Shown here piece by piece: positions 9,908 to 18,096 of a stretch of DNA of 64,000 nt. The notes under the pieces are model-generated. The model saw nothing but the letters and a program-made list of their open reading frames with translations, searched no databases and was not told the DNA's origin. A program made the position numbers and the translations under genes. Source of the DNA: Aquimarina megaterium XH134. Lineage in GTDB: Bacteria > Bacteroidota > Bacteroidia > Flavobacteriales > Flavobacteriaceae. Positions within the stretch are counted from its first letter, which is position 1. The number at the start of each line of letters is the position of its first letter. The stretch is from positions 1 to 64,000 of the forward strand of contig NZ_JACB01000026.1 of the NCBI RefSeq assembly GCF_000520975.1. The letters run 5' to 3'.

Positions 9908-10972
9908 TTACGCTTTACGTTCTAGATCACCCATTACATCTACAAGAGTAGCAACACTTTCAAGGCTTAATGCATTGTACATACTAGCTCTATATCCTCC
10001 AATACTTCTGTGACCGTTAATTCCGTTAATTCCTGCTTCTTTCCACATAGCATCAAAAGTTTCTTTAAGATCATCATTTAAAAGTTTAAATGTTGCATTC
10101 ATCATTGATCTATCTTCTTTTGCAGCAAAACCTTCGAATAATGGATTTACATCTATTTCAGAGTAAATAAGCTTAGCTTTCTTTTCATTAAGTTCTTCTA
10201 CTGCCGAAATACCACCTAATTTTTTAATCCATTTTAAGGTTAGCATTGATGTGTATACTGAGAACACAGGCGGCGTATTAAACATACTACTTTTGCTAAT
10301 ATGCGTTTGATAATTAAGCATAGAAGGAATTTGTCTGTTTACTTTCCCTAAAATATCTTCTTTAATTACTACAACAGTAGCTCCTGCAGGGCCCATATTT
10401 TTTTGAGCACCAGCATAAATTAAATCAAATTGAGAAAAATCCATCTGTCTAGAAAAGATATCACTACTCATATCACATACAAGAGTAGTATCGGTAGAAG
10501 GAAAATCTTTAAGTTGTGTACCAAAAATAGTATTATTACTAGTTAGGTGTAAATAATCTAATCCTTTAGGAATATTATACCCTTTGGGGATAAAATTAAA
10601 ATTTGAATCTTTTGAAGAAGCAACTTCTACGATCTCACCAAAAAGCTTAGCTTCTTTTATGGCTTTATCACTCCAGGTTCCTGTATTTAGATACCCAGCT
10701 TTTGTTTGTAATAAATTATAAGCGGTCATAAGAAATTGAGTACTTGCCCCACCTTGAAGAAAAAGTGTTTTATATCCTTTTCCTTCTAAACCTAGTAATT
10801 CTAAAACCAAACTACGGGCTTCTTCCATAACATCTACAAAATCCTTACTACGATGCGATATCTCCAGAATAGAAAGACCAGAGTTGTTAAAATCTAACAC
10901 TGCTTGTGATGCTTCTTTAAATACTTCTTGTGGTAAAATACAGGGTCCAGCGCTAAAATTATGCTTTTTCAT
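9908..10972 (-). CDS. serC: 3-phosphoserine aminotransferase SerC
   Basis: 354 residues. The start MKKHNFSAGPCILP is typical of SerC, and the PLP-binding lysine is in AGAQKNMGPAG. It transaminates 3-phosphohydroxypyruvate with glutamate to give phosphoserine, and a similar reaction in pyridoxine synthesis. The GHRSIGGYRASMYNA block near the C-terminus is the substrate-binding region. It is the first gene of a serC-serA pair that covers steps one and two of serine synthesis in reverse gene order. Confidence 0.95.
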   Translation of the reverse strand: MKKHNFSAGPCILPQEVFKEASQAVLDFNNSGLSILEISHRSKDFVDVMEEARSLVLELLGLEGKGYKTLFLQGGASTQFLMTAYNLLQTKAGYLNTGTWSDKAIKEAKLFGEIVEVASSKDSNFNFIPKGYNIPKGLDYLHLTSNNTIFGTQLKDFPSTDTTLVCDMSSDIFSRQMDFSQFDLIYAGAQKNMGPAGATVVVIKEDILGKVNRQIPSMLNYQTHISKSSMFNTPPVFSVYTSMLTLKWIKKLGGISAVEELNEKKAKLIYSEIDVNPLFEGFAAKEDRSMMNATFKLLNDDLKETFDAMWKEAGINGINGHRSIGGYRASMYNALSLESVATLVDVMGDLERKA

Positions 10973-11136
10973 GTGCTAATGTTTGTTGTTTTTAATGGCC
11001 ACATGGAATCTTCAACAATTAAAAATCTTATAACTATTTATGTTAACGGTTATCTAATTGTATCAGTTTCATTAGTAGTTTTATTGTTGTTAAATAGTAT
11101 GGTTTCGTTGTTTTTTCTTTACTCTAAAAACAGTGT

Positions 11137-11160
11137 TAGAAAAAACACCACAAAGGTGCT
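11137..11160 (-). terminator. terminator after the acyl-CoA reductase gene
   Basis: On the minus strand, AGCACC (11160-11155) pairs with GGTGTT (11149-11144), leaving a five-base loop and followed by a short run of T. It lies about 40 bases downstream of the stop codon of the acyl-CoA reductase gene. Confidence 0.5.
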
Positions 11161-11200
11161 AATAATATGATACAAAATCATTATCAAAATGATAAATTAT

Positions 11201-12262
11201 TTAATTAATTTTTGTCAAAAACTCAATAATATCTATACCATCTGCATAATCTGAAAGTTGAGGGCTTTGCGTTTCTCCAAATTCAATACATTCTGGAGAA
11301 AAATCAAGGCCTACAACACACTGGATCTTTTCGCTGTCACTCTTAATTTTTTTGCTTAACTGATCTTTAGAATCATAGGTTTCATAAAACAAGGTTGCAA
11401 TAGGGGAAGCATAGCTTTCGTCTTCTTTGAGCATTAAAAAGCCGTTTTCAAATAATTTGTAATTACTCATTAAGTAAACTGCTTTATTGTAATCATAATT
11501 ATTAGCATACTTTGCACTATTAATGACATCATGATATGGATAAATAGCTTTAAAAAAAGAATCAAAATCATACCCTTTTGGGACCATTAGTTTTGATACA
11601 CTTCTACATCCCAATCCATAATATCTAAAAATATCTTTACCTAGTACCTCGAGTTGTTCTTTGGTCTCATTTCCTGTTAAAATGGCAACAGAATTTCTGT
11701 TTTTTCGTATGATGTTGGGGACTTTACCAAAGTAATATTCAAAATATCGAGAAGTATTATCACTTCCGGTGGCAATTACTGCATCAAAATTTTTAAATTT
11801 TTCTGAAGTAAATTTAATAGATGCCTCAAATCGAGGTTCTACCGCTATTAGATACGAAGCTAAAAAAGGTAACAACTGATTATCATTAGAAGATTGTTTT
11901 ACCAAAACGTGATGCCCAGAAATTAATACAGAAAGAAAATCATGAAAACCTACTAATGGTATATTCCCTGCCATAACAATACCGACAGTTTTTGGTTCTA
12001 TTTTTTCTAATGTATAAGGAGACAACCAATCTTTTAAACTATTCTCGGTAAGAGCATTACTCCATTGTTCTAGAGAAAAAAGTACATTTTCTTCTGTAAA
12101 CCACCCATTATGATGTACGGCAGTAGTAATTTTATGAAGCATTTTATCAAAAAAATCATCGTTATGATAAATGGTATTAACCTTCTCATAACCAGTGGAT
12201 TTGAATTGACTAAGAAACTTTCCTAATTCAGAAAAAGCTTTGATACGATCATTTAATAACAT
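11201..12262 (-). CDS. LuxC-like acyl-CoA reductase family protein
   Basis: 353 residues. It belongs to the aldehyde-dehydrogenase-like LuxC/acyl-CoA reductase superfamily: the N-terminal half has IVMAGNIPLVGFHDF and the probable catalytic cysteine is in YYGLGCRSVSKLMVP. In bioluminescent bacteria LuxC reduces acyl groups to aldehydes, but there are no other lux genes here, so the physiological substrate is unknown. Orthologues next to this ferredoxin are common in flavobacteria. Its promoter overlaps that of the divergent ferredoxin gene. Confidence 0.8.
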   Translation of the reverse strand: MLLNDRIKAFSELGKFLSQFKSTGYEKVNTIYHNDDFFDKMLHKITTAVHHNGWFTEENVLFSLEQWSNALTENSLKDWLSPYTLEKIEPKTVGIVMAGNIPLVGFHDFLSVLISGHHVLVKQSSNDNQLLPFLASYLIAVEPRFEASIKFTSEKFKNFDAVIATGSDNTSRYFEYYFGKVPNIIRKNRNSVAILTGNETKEQLEVLGKDIFRYYGLGCRSVSKLMVPKGYDFDSFFKAIYPYHDVINSAKYANNYDYNKAVYLMSNYKLFENGFLMLKEDESYASPIATLFYETYDSKDQLSKKIKSDSEKIQCVVGLDFSPECIEFGETQSPQLSDYADGIDIIEFLTKIN

Positions 12263-12269
12263 TTCTTAT

Positions 12270-12300
12270 TTGTTTATCACTAGTTTACGAGCTATTTTTG
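12270..12300 (+). promoter_or_regulatory. promoter of the ferredoxin gene
   Basis: TTG at 12270-12272, a 20-base spacer, and TATTTTTG at 12293-12300 fit the Bacteroidetes -33/-7 consensus. The start codon follows 28 bases later. Confidence 0.65.
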
Positions 12301-12305
12301 TGCTG

Positions 12306-12335
12306 CAAATTTAGAATAAAAAAGAGCTATGGCAA
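12306..12335 (-). promoter_or_regulatory. promoter of the acyl-CoA reductase gene
   Basis: On the minus strand, TTG at 12335-12333, a 19-base spacer, and TAAATTTG at 12313-12306 match the consensus exactly. The -33 box lies inside the second and third codons of the divergent ferredoxin gene. The start codon of the reductase follows 43 bases after the -7 box. Confidence 0.65.
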
Positions 12336-12676
12336 TTATAATAACAGATGAATGTATAAACTGCGGTGCATGTGAGCCAGAATGCCCAAATACTGCAATT
12401 TATGAAGGAGCTGATGATTGGAGATATTCTGATGGTACAGATTTAGAAGGAGATGTAGTTCTTCCTGGTGGTAAAGGTGTAAATGCCGATGAGGCACAAG
12501 AGCCTGTTAGTGATGAAGTATATTATATTGTTCCTGATAAATGTACAGAATGTAAAGGGTTTCATGAAGAACCACAATGTGCTGCAGTATGTCCTGTAGA
12601 TTGTTGTATTCCTGATGAGGATATAGTAGAAACCGAAGAATTTTTATTACAGAAACAAGCTTTTATGCATAAATAA
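12329..12676 (+). CDS. 2[4Fe-4S] ferredoxin, Allochromatium type
   Basis: 115 residues. The first cluster motif is C9-x2-C12-x2-C15-x3-C19 followed by Pro. The second is C-x2-C-x8-C-x3-C ([18 protein letters not shown]), the loop spacing of Allochromatium vinosum-type ferredoxins of low potential. An acidic insert of about 30 residues ([13 protein letters not shown] and following) lies between them. It is a soluble electron carrier. The divergent acyl-CoA reductase shares its promoter region, but the two need not work together. A perfect palindromic terminator follows. Confidence 0.9.
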   Translation: MAIIITDECINCGACEPECPNTAIYEGADDWRYSDGTDLEGDVVLPGGKGVNADEAQEPVSDEVYYIVPDKCTECKGFHEEPQCAAVCPVDCCIPDEDIVETEEFLLQKQAFMHK

Positions 12677-12695
12677 AGGATATTATCTCAATATA

Positions 12696-12737
12696 GACCA
12701 TAAAAAAACCTGTCATATGACAGGTTTTTTTATGGTC
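12696..12737. terminator. bidirectional terminator in a 42-bp perfect palindrome
   Basis: Two 21-base arms, 12696-12716 and 12717-12737, are exact reverse complements with no spacer. The core CCTGTCATATGACAGG is flanked by seven A and seven T, giving a strong terminator in either direction. It lies 20 bases after the ferredoxin stop. Confidence 0.85.
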
Positions 12738-12794
12738 GTTTTTTAAATTTTAGTATTTTCGCTCTATTACAACCTCAAATCTAAATTCGAAATC

Positions 12795-13385
12795 ATGAAA
12801 AAAATAGTCTTTTTTATTCTTTTTGCAACGCTTTCTGTTGTTTCTTATGGGCAATATCGCTGGGAAGTTTCTGCTGGAGCTACTTTTTCTAAACTAAACC
12901 TTGATAATAATGAAACTACGGGCGGAACAGGTTTTTATGTTAATGCCGGATATGGTTATGTAATGGGAGTTAGAGCGAGAACAAGTATTGTTTTTTCTTT
13001 AGATCTTTTACAACGTACCAGTGAAATAGAAGGAACAGGCGATGCAGAGACACTTCAGGTTGGATTTAATCCAAAATTTAGATATTTAACTGGTGATGGT
13101 AAAGATCGGTTTCGTGGTTTTATTAATGTCGGACCTTCTTTTCGAGTAAATACAAAATTTGAAATAAATGGTGTAGAATTAGAAGATGATGGTTATGAGA
13201 AGTTGATTATTGGTGGTGTGTACGGAGCTGGTTTTTCTCAAATGGTAGGAGAGATGTTCGATATTATGGCAGAAGTAGGAGTGATGAACGATTTTGTAGA
13301 TAATATTACCGATACTAATAGTAAATTCTTTGATATTTATGCAAGAGTAGGAGTTCGATTCAGAATTTATGATGCGCGACGATAA
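12795..13385 (+). CDS. small outer-membrane beta-barrel protein
   Basis: 196 residues with a signal peptide (MKKIVFFILFATLSVVSYGQ) and then alternating strands ending in FFDIYARVGVRFRIY, the aromatic-rich final strand expected for an OmpA/OmpW-like eight-stranded barrel. Such proteins are abundant in Bacteroidetes; no ligand can be given. Its own terminator follows and a TATTTTCG -7-like element lies 34 bases upstream of the ATG, so it is probably a single-gene unit. Confidence 0.75.
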   Translation: MKKIVFFILFATLSVVSYGQYRWEVSAGATFSKLNLDNNETTGGTGFYVNAGYGYVMGVRARTSIVFSLDLLQRTSEIEGTGDAETLQVGFNPKFRYLTGDGKDRFRGFINVGPSFRVNTKFEINGVELEDDGYEKLIIGGVYGAGFSQMVGEMFDIMAEVGVMNDFVDNITDTNSKFFDIYARVGVRFRIYDARR

Positions 13386-13410
13386 ATTTTAACAAATAAT
13401 ATGTAATTAA

Positions 13411-13436
13411 AATCCTGCCAAAGCAGGATTTTTTTT
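13411..13436 (+). terminator. terminator after the outer-membrane protein gene
   Basis: Stem AATCCTGC (13411-13418) with GCAGGATT (13423-13430), a four-base loop and a T run to 13436. Confidence 0.85.
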
Positions 13437-13489
13437 ATACCTCAATTTAATTTTTTGTAAATTAGATACTTACAAAAAAGAATAATTGG

Positions 13490-14365
13490 ATGTCGTATTG
13501 GGGATATATAGCAATTAGTATTCTTGCAGTGTATGTTGTTGTAAGTATAATCTTGTATTATTTGCAGGAATATTTCATTTTTAAACCAGAGAAGTTAGAT
13601 AAGGATTTTGAGTTTCATTATAACAATCAGGTTGTAGAAGAATACAACCTGGAAACAAGAGATGGTGCTATACTTAATGGTCTTCATTTTAAAGTAGAGA
13701 ACCCAAAAGGTGTTGTTCTATATCTTAAAGGAAATTCTAAAAGCATTAAAGGCTGGGGAAAATTTGCTGTAGACTTTACAAGACATGGGTATGATGTATT
13801 TATGTTAGATTATAGAGGGTTTGGTAAAAGTACAGGTAGACGTTCATTTAAAGCAATAAAAAGAGATCTTCAGTTTGTCTATAATAAGATTAAAGATAGA
13901 GTAAAGGAAGAATATATTATTTTATACGGTCGTTCAATGGGGTCTGGATTTGCTACAAAACTTGCCTCTATCAATAATCCTAAAATGTTGATATTAGATG
14001 CTCCTTATTATAGTCTAAATAAGGTTGCTGCAAAGTTTATCCCGTTTATGCCAATTTCTTTAATAATGAGGTATCCTATACCAACCTATAAATGGCTTAA
14101 GTATGTAAATTGCCCTATTCATATTATACATGGTACCCATGATAAATTGATTCCTTTTAAATCAAGTATTAAATTATCAAAAATTCGACCAAAACTTACT
14201 CGGTTATACACTGTGATAGGAGGAGGGCATAAAAATTTGAATAATTTTGAATCTTATCATAAGATGCTTGGAGAAATTATCAATTCTAAAATTAAAAAGA
14301 TAAATCTTTCTAATACAAGTATTGGTGTTGTGCATTCTTCAAAAAAAGCAAATGCGCAAGCTTAA
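13490..14365 (+). CDS. membrane-anchored alpha/beta hydrolase (paralogue 1)
   Basis: 291 residues. One N-terminal membrane segment (about 5-25) is followed by an alpha/beta hydrolase domain of the YfhR/ABHD13 serine-aminopeptidase group. The nucleophile is in GRSMGSG, the acid is probably in HGTHDKLIP and the His is in GGGHKN. The oxyanion region holds LYLKGNSKS, where family members usually have a FHGN; the change to Lys is unusual. The next gene encodes a close paralogue and overlaps this one by 14 bases, so the two are translationally coupled. Substrate unknown. Confidence 0.82.
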   Translation: MSYWGYIAISILAVYVVVSIILYYLQEYFIFKPEKLDKDFEFHYNNQVVEEYNLETRDGAILNGLHFKVENPKGVVLYLKGNSKSIKGWGKFAVDFTRHGYDVFMLDYRGFGKSTGRRSFKAIKRDLQFVYNKIKDRVKEEYIILYGRSMGSGFATKLASINNPKMLILDAPYYSLNKVAAKFIPFMPISLIMRYPIPTYKWLKYVNCPIHIIHGTHDKLIPFKSSIKLSKIRPKLTRLYTVIGGGHKNLNNFESYHKMLGEIINSKIKKINLSNTSIGVVHSSKKANAQA

Positions 14366-15155
14366 AAAAATACTATTGTGGAGTATAATATTGTATAGTA
14401 TTACTATCGTATTGCTTTATTTCTTTCAGGAAAAAATCATTTTTCAACCAGAAAAACTTCCTACCGATTTTATTTTTCAATTTGCGCATCCTTTTGAAGA
14501 GTTTTTTCTAGAAACCAACGATCATAGTCGTCTTAATGCTATTCGTTTTGTTAATGAAGATCCCAAAGGGGTTATTTTGTATTTTCATGGTAATAAGGGA
14601 AGTTTGAAACGTTGGGGGGAAATAGCGATATTCTTTGCTCAAAAAAAATATGATGTCATCATAATGGATTATCGGGGGTATGGAAAAAGTAGAGGTGAAA
14701 TCAGCGAACAAAAATTATATGAAGATGCACAATTGTTCTATAATTATGTTTTAGAACGGTATCCTGAGGATCAGATAACTATTTATGGAAGATCTATTGG
14801 AACCGGAATAGCAGTAAAAGTAGCTTCAGATAATCGACCTAACCATTTGATATTAGAAACTCCATACTATGATATGAAAGATATTGCAGAAAATTGGTTA
14901 CCCATTTTTCCAACAAACCTATTGCTACGATATAAAATTCCGTCTCATGAGTTTATACAAAATGTAGTTTGTGGTATTACTATTTACCATGGCACCGATG
15001 ATAGGGTAGTCCCTTATGCATCAGGAGAGCTATTATTTAATAGTATTACAGTTTCAAACAAAAGAATGATTACAATACCAAAAGGATCGCATAATAACCT
15101 AATAAAATTTGAGGAATATCTTACTACGATTGATAGCGTATTAAAAAATGATTGA
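14352..15155 (+). CDS. membrane-anchored alpha/beta hydrolase (paralogue 2)
   Basis: 267 residues from the ATG at 14352 (MRKLKKILLW); a frame beginning at 14322 would add ten residues but the later start puts the membrane helix at the N-terminus as in the paralogue. Nucleophile GRSIGTG, probable acid in HGTDDRVVP, and a terminal GSHNN histidine. It keeps the normal YFHGNKGS oxyanion motif. The two proteins share the YFFQEKIIFQPEKLPTDF-like opening block, so the pair arose by tandem duplication. A weak hairpin (15169-15205) follows. Confidence 0.82.
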   Translation: MRKLKKILLWSIILYSITIVLLYFFQEKIIFQPEKLPTDFIFQFAHPFEEFFLETNDHSRLNAIRFVNEDPKGVILYFHGNKGSLKRWGEIAIFFAQKKYDVIIMDYRGYGKSRGEISEQKLYEDAQLFYNYVLERYPEDQITIYGRSIGTGIAVKVASDNRPNHLILETPYYDMKDIAENWLPIFPTNLLLRYKIPSHEFIQNVVCGITIYHGTDDRVVPYASGELLFNSITVSNKRMITIPKGSHNNLIKFEEYLTTIDSVLKND

Positions 15156-15265
15156 TACTGTTAAAAAGAGAAGCGCTATTCCTACATAAAAGATATGACG
15201 CTTCTATAAGATCTATAATTTTTTAAAAACTAAATCAGAAAAATGACTCACTAAAAAGCTATCAT

Positions 15266-15673
15266 TTAATATTCCATAAGAGCATCTCTGTACTCTTTTA
15301 AATCTGAAATATTTGTTCTGTTTTTAAGACTTTTTGTTAATGATACCAAATATTTAAGACTCTCTACAGGGTCTTTAGTTTCTTCATTATTTGGGATTTC
15401 ATTGTCCTCATCTATAGGTTCATCATCAGGAATAGGTATGAGAAAAGAATTATTCTCTTCTATATGCTCATAAGTAAACCTAAGAACCTTTACTACAAGT
15501 GGTATTTGCTCTTCTAAAGCATAAGTCCTTAATTCTTTAAGGTCTACAATTAGTGCATCTGTGTTGATACCTGTTTTTTCCAGGTCTACCAGAATTTTAT
15601 CGATTAACTTGATTGCTTTTTTATTTTCCAAATGGGTAATATTATAAAGATGATTAACTACTAATGATTGCAA
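15266..15673 (-). CDS. hypothetical helical protein with no ATG start
   Basis: About 135 residues, mostly amphipathic helix, with an acidic middle (IPDDEPIDEDNEIPNNEE) and an internal Leu-rich region. The only usable start is a TTG at 15673-15671; there is no ATG until the last four codons and an in-frame stop six codons upstream. The TTG also lies inside a TAAATTTG that resembles a -7 box, so the real start may be elsewhere or the gene may be decayed. No family is recognised. Low-complexity acidic composition is compatible with a protein-interaction role only. Confidence 0.45.
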   Translation of the reverse strand: MQSLVVNHLYNITHLENKKAIKLIDKILVDLEKTGINTDALIVDLKELRTYALEEQIPLVVKVLRFTYEHIEENNSFLIPIPDDEPIDEDNEIPNNEETKDPVESLKYLVSLTKSLKNRTNISDLKEYRDALMEY

Positions 15674-16193
15674 ATTTAAATTTTTCTTGAATTATTAGAA
15701 ATCAATTACGGGTATTTATTTATACAGATATTTGTTTTTTTTATTTAGTATAATTTAACATACAGAGTTGATTTATGTTAAATACCTGTTTTTCAGTTAA
15801 TTAAGCGGCTTATCTTCAATTCATACTACTATTCCGGCTAAAGTTTGAGGTAAAACCGTAACCGTATATGCACCAAACCTCTTTATCTTTGACATGTATT
15901 CCAATTACAATTTTTCCCTTACTTTTTTTGTTTTCCCCAACACTTACCTCCTTATCCTAAGGAGGTAAGTTCTTCATGGGGTATTATGAACTTAAATAAA
16001 TTAACGATTTTCTACTTGATATCTTATCCAATTTTTACTTTAGATTCATATAAATATATGGTATATATGTATATATACAACCGTTATAGAGTCTAGTTTT
16101 GGGATATATTATTTTTGAATATTAGAAAAAGTAAAACCAAATTAATAGTCATTTAACCACAATAGATACTTAAAAAGAATTCTTATTATTAAT
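15674..16193. other. 520-base intergenic gap with a hairpin
   Basis: AT-rich sequence. The notable content is a 13-bp inverted repeat at 15942-15970 carrying a Shine-Dalgarno-like sequence and followed by a seven-codon reading frame (listed separately). An AT-only palindrome near 16062-16079 is probably of no significance. I see no tRNA or longer gene. Confidence 0.7.
15942..15999 (+). other. hairpin enclosing an AAGGAGG sequence plus seven-codon micro-ORF
   Basis: Arms 15942-15954 and 15958-15970 are a perfect 13-bp inverted repeat with a three-base loop. The 3' arm contains AAGGAGG, ten bases before ATG at 15976, which opens a frame of seven codons (MGYYELK) ending in TAA at 15999. No T run follows, so it is not a simple terminator. 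It could be a leader peptide with a masked ribosome site or a small RNA; this is inference only, as Bacteroidetes genes rarely use strong Shine-Dalgarno sites. Confidence 0.3.
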
Positions 16194-17900
16194 TTACTTT
16201 TTTATTGTTAATAGAGCAATTTCATATTCAGAATCAATCATTACCGAATCATTAGAAACTGTAATTTCCTTACCCGAGTACTCATCGATTAAAATAGCTC
16301 CCTCTGGAAAAACCGAATTAATTTTAATTATTTTTTCACCCATAGGAAGATCTAATCCTATTACCACCTTGTCTGATACTCCATTTTTATGATACTTTCT
16401 TGAGAATACATAAGGTTTTTGAGATATCATTTTGTGCTTACCAGCTCCTACAGCGGGATGATTTTTTCTAAAAACTCCTAGTTTTTGCCAATGCTGTAAT
16501 AGTGTTTTGGTATCCTCATTATCGATTGCATCCCAATTCATATTAGATCTAAGCGTGGCATCTCCTTTGGTTTCGTCGACAATTAATGGTCTTGCTATCT
16601 CATCTCCATAATATATCTGGGATATGCCAGGAGTTAGTAACAGTTTGGTGGCAGATTCATACGTTTTATTTCTTTTTTTGTCAAAAGGTTTACCATCATC
16701 ATGAGAACTTATATAATTGGTTATTCCTTTACCAATTAAATTCGTGTATAAAGCTTTACTGTATTTGCTAAACAATTTTTCATAATCAAGTTGATTAGCA
16801 TCATATTTGAACTGAAAATTGATCATATTGTTAAATCCATGAGCAAAATAGTCTACTCTACGATCTCCAAAATCATAATATCGTTTCCCATCAATTCCAT
16901 AGCCATATAATTCACCCAACATATAGAATTCATTATCATCTAGTGTTTTGTCGGGGTTTTTTGATTTCCATTCTAAAAATGCCAGCTTAGCTTGTTCGGC
17001 CAATATACTCCATGCATCTTCTTTAATATGTTTTACCGTATCTACACGATATCCATCTATTCCTAACTCTCTAACATAATCGGTTAACCATTTGATAATA
17101 TAATTCTTGGGAGATCTTTTTAACCGTGTTTTGGTAAAGAAAACGTCTATCTCTGCAAGTTCTATTTCTAGTCGACCTTCGGCTTTCCATTTATTTATTA
17201 GCGCTTCGGGTAATTCTACATTTTCGTTATTCTCTGTTTTAATATCGGGGAGGTTTTTTACCAGCGTACAATTTATAGTACTTTCATAATTTTTATAAGT
17301 ACATTGTGGCGAGGTTCGTACCCAACTATCAGGCCAGACAGGATCCTGCTCTGTAACAGGACCTGTATGATTCATTACCACATCCATTAGGATTCTAATA
17401 TCATTTTTATGGGCTGTATCTATTAACTCTTTTAATTCTTTATACGTGCCAAAATTAGGATCAATTTTTGTCCAATCCTTTGTCCAATATCCATGAAACG
17501 CATATGTATTTCCTGTGCCTTCATCTACACTTCCGTGTATCTGTTCTACTATCGGACTAAACCATATAACATTTACTCCGAGTGCTTTAAAATACCCATC
17601 TTTTATTTTTTGAATAATTCCTTTAATATCACCTCCTTCAAAACCTCTTAACTTGCCTGTTTCATTAGTTCGTTTTATAGCCTCGTCATTTGTTGGGTCT
17701 CCATTTTTAAATCTATCGGTTAATAAAAAATAGATATTAGACCCTTCCCAAATAAAAGGTGGTTTTTCTGATTTTTTTATCTTTAGAGTATCGGATTGAA
17801 TGGTTTTTGATTGATTAATACCATTTGTTTTTGGCTCATCTTTACATCCGATCATAAGGCATAAGAGCAAAAAAGTAATGGCTTTTGTAAGTTTAATCAT
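16194..17900 (-). CDS. lipoprotein alpha-amylase, glycoside hydrolase family 13
   Basis: 568 residues. A lipoprotein signal ends at LMIGC (Cys19). The GH13 regions are complete: region I DVVMNHTG at about 173-180, region II GYRVDTVKH with nucleophile Asp287, region III MLGELYG with acid/base Glu330, and region IV YISSHDD with Asp401. A C-terminal beta domain follows. It is likely to cleave alpha-1,4 glucans or maltodextrins at the cell surface or in the periplasm. There are no susCD genes next to it, so it is a standalone starch-type enzyme here. Exact subfamily (neopullulanase, cyclomaltodextrinase or amylase) is not decidable by eye. Confidence 0.9.
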   Translation of the reverse strand: MIKLTKAITFLLLCLMIGCKDEPKTNGINQSKTIQSDTLKIKKSEKPPFIWEGSNIYFLLTDRFKNGDPTNDEAIKRTNETGKLRGFEGGDIKGIIQKIKDGYFKALGVNVIWFSPIVEQIHGSVDEGTGNTYAFHGYWTKDWTKIDPNFGTYKELKELIDTAHKNDIRILMDVVMNHTGPVTEQDPVWPDSWVRTSPQCTYKNYESTINCTLVKNLPDIKTENNENVELPEALINKWKAEGRLEIELAEIDVFFTKTRLKRSPKNYIIKWLTDYVRELGIDGYRVDTVKHIKEDAWSILAEQAKLAFLEWKSKNPDKTLDDNEFYMLGELYGYGIDGKRYYDFGDRRVDYFAHGFNNMINFQFKYDANQLDYEKLFSKYSKALYTNLIGKGITNYISSHDDGKPFDKKRNKTYESATKLLLTPGISQIYYGDEIARPLIVDETKGDATLRSNMNWDAIDNEDTKTLLQHWQKLGVFRKNHPAVGAGKHKMISQKPYVFSRKYHKNGVSDKVVIGLDLPMGEKIIKINSVFPEGAILIDEYSGKEITVSNDSVMIDSEYEIALLTIKK

Positions 17901-18096
17901 TGTATTTAGGGATTTAAAAATGCTAAGCTATAAAAAGTCTCATAAAAATTAGAGTAAGATGAATTACTAAATTCGTAAAAATAAGTGATATTATAATTTG
18001 TTACACATTTTTATAAACTCTTAAGGCAAAGAATTGATGTAATTAATTTTTATTTTTCTATAAAAATAATGTTCCTTTGAAGTCAAAATTATAAAA

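Noticed and set aside
10961-11170. 69-codon hydrophobic ORF between serC and the acyl-CoA reductase gene
   Set aside because: It overlaps the start of serC and a terminator, and its composition is that expected from AT-rich noncoding DNA; no family resemblance.
16062-16079. AT-only palindrome as an operator
   Set aside because: Alternating A and T in a very AT-rich gap makes such palindromes likely by chance.
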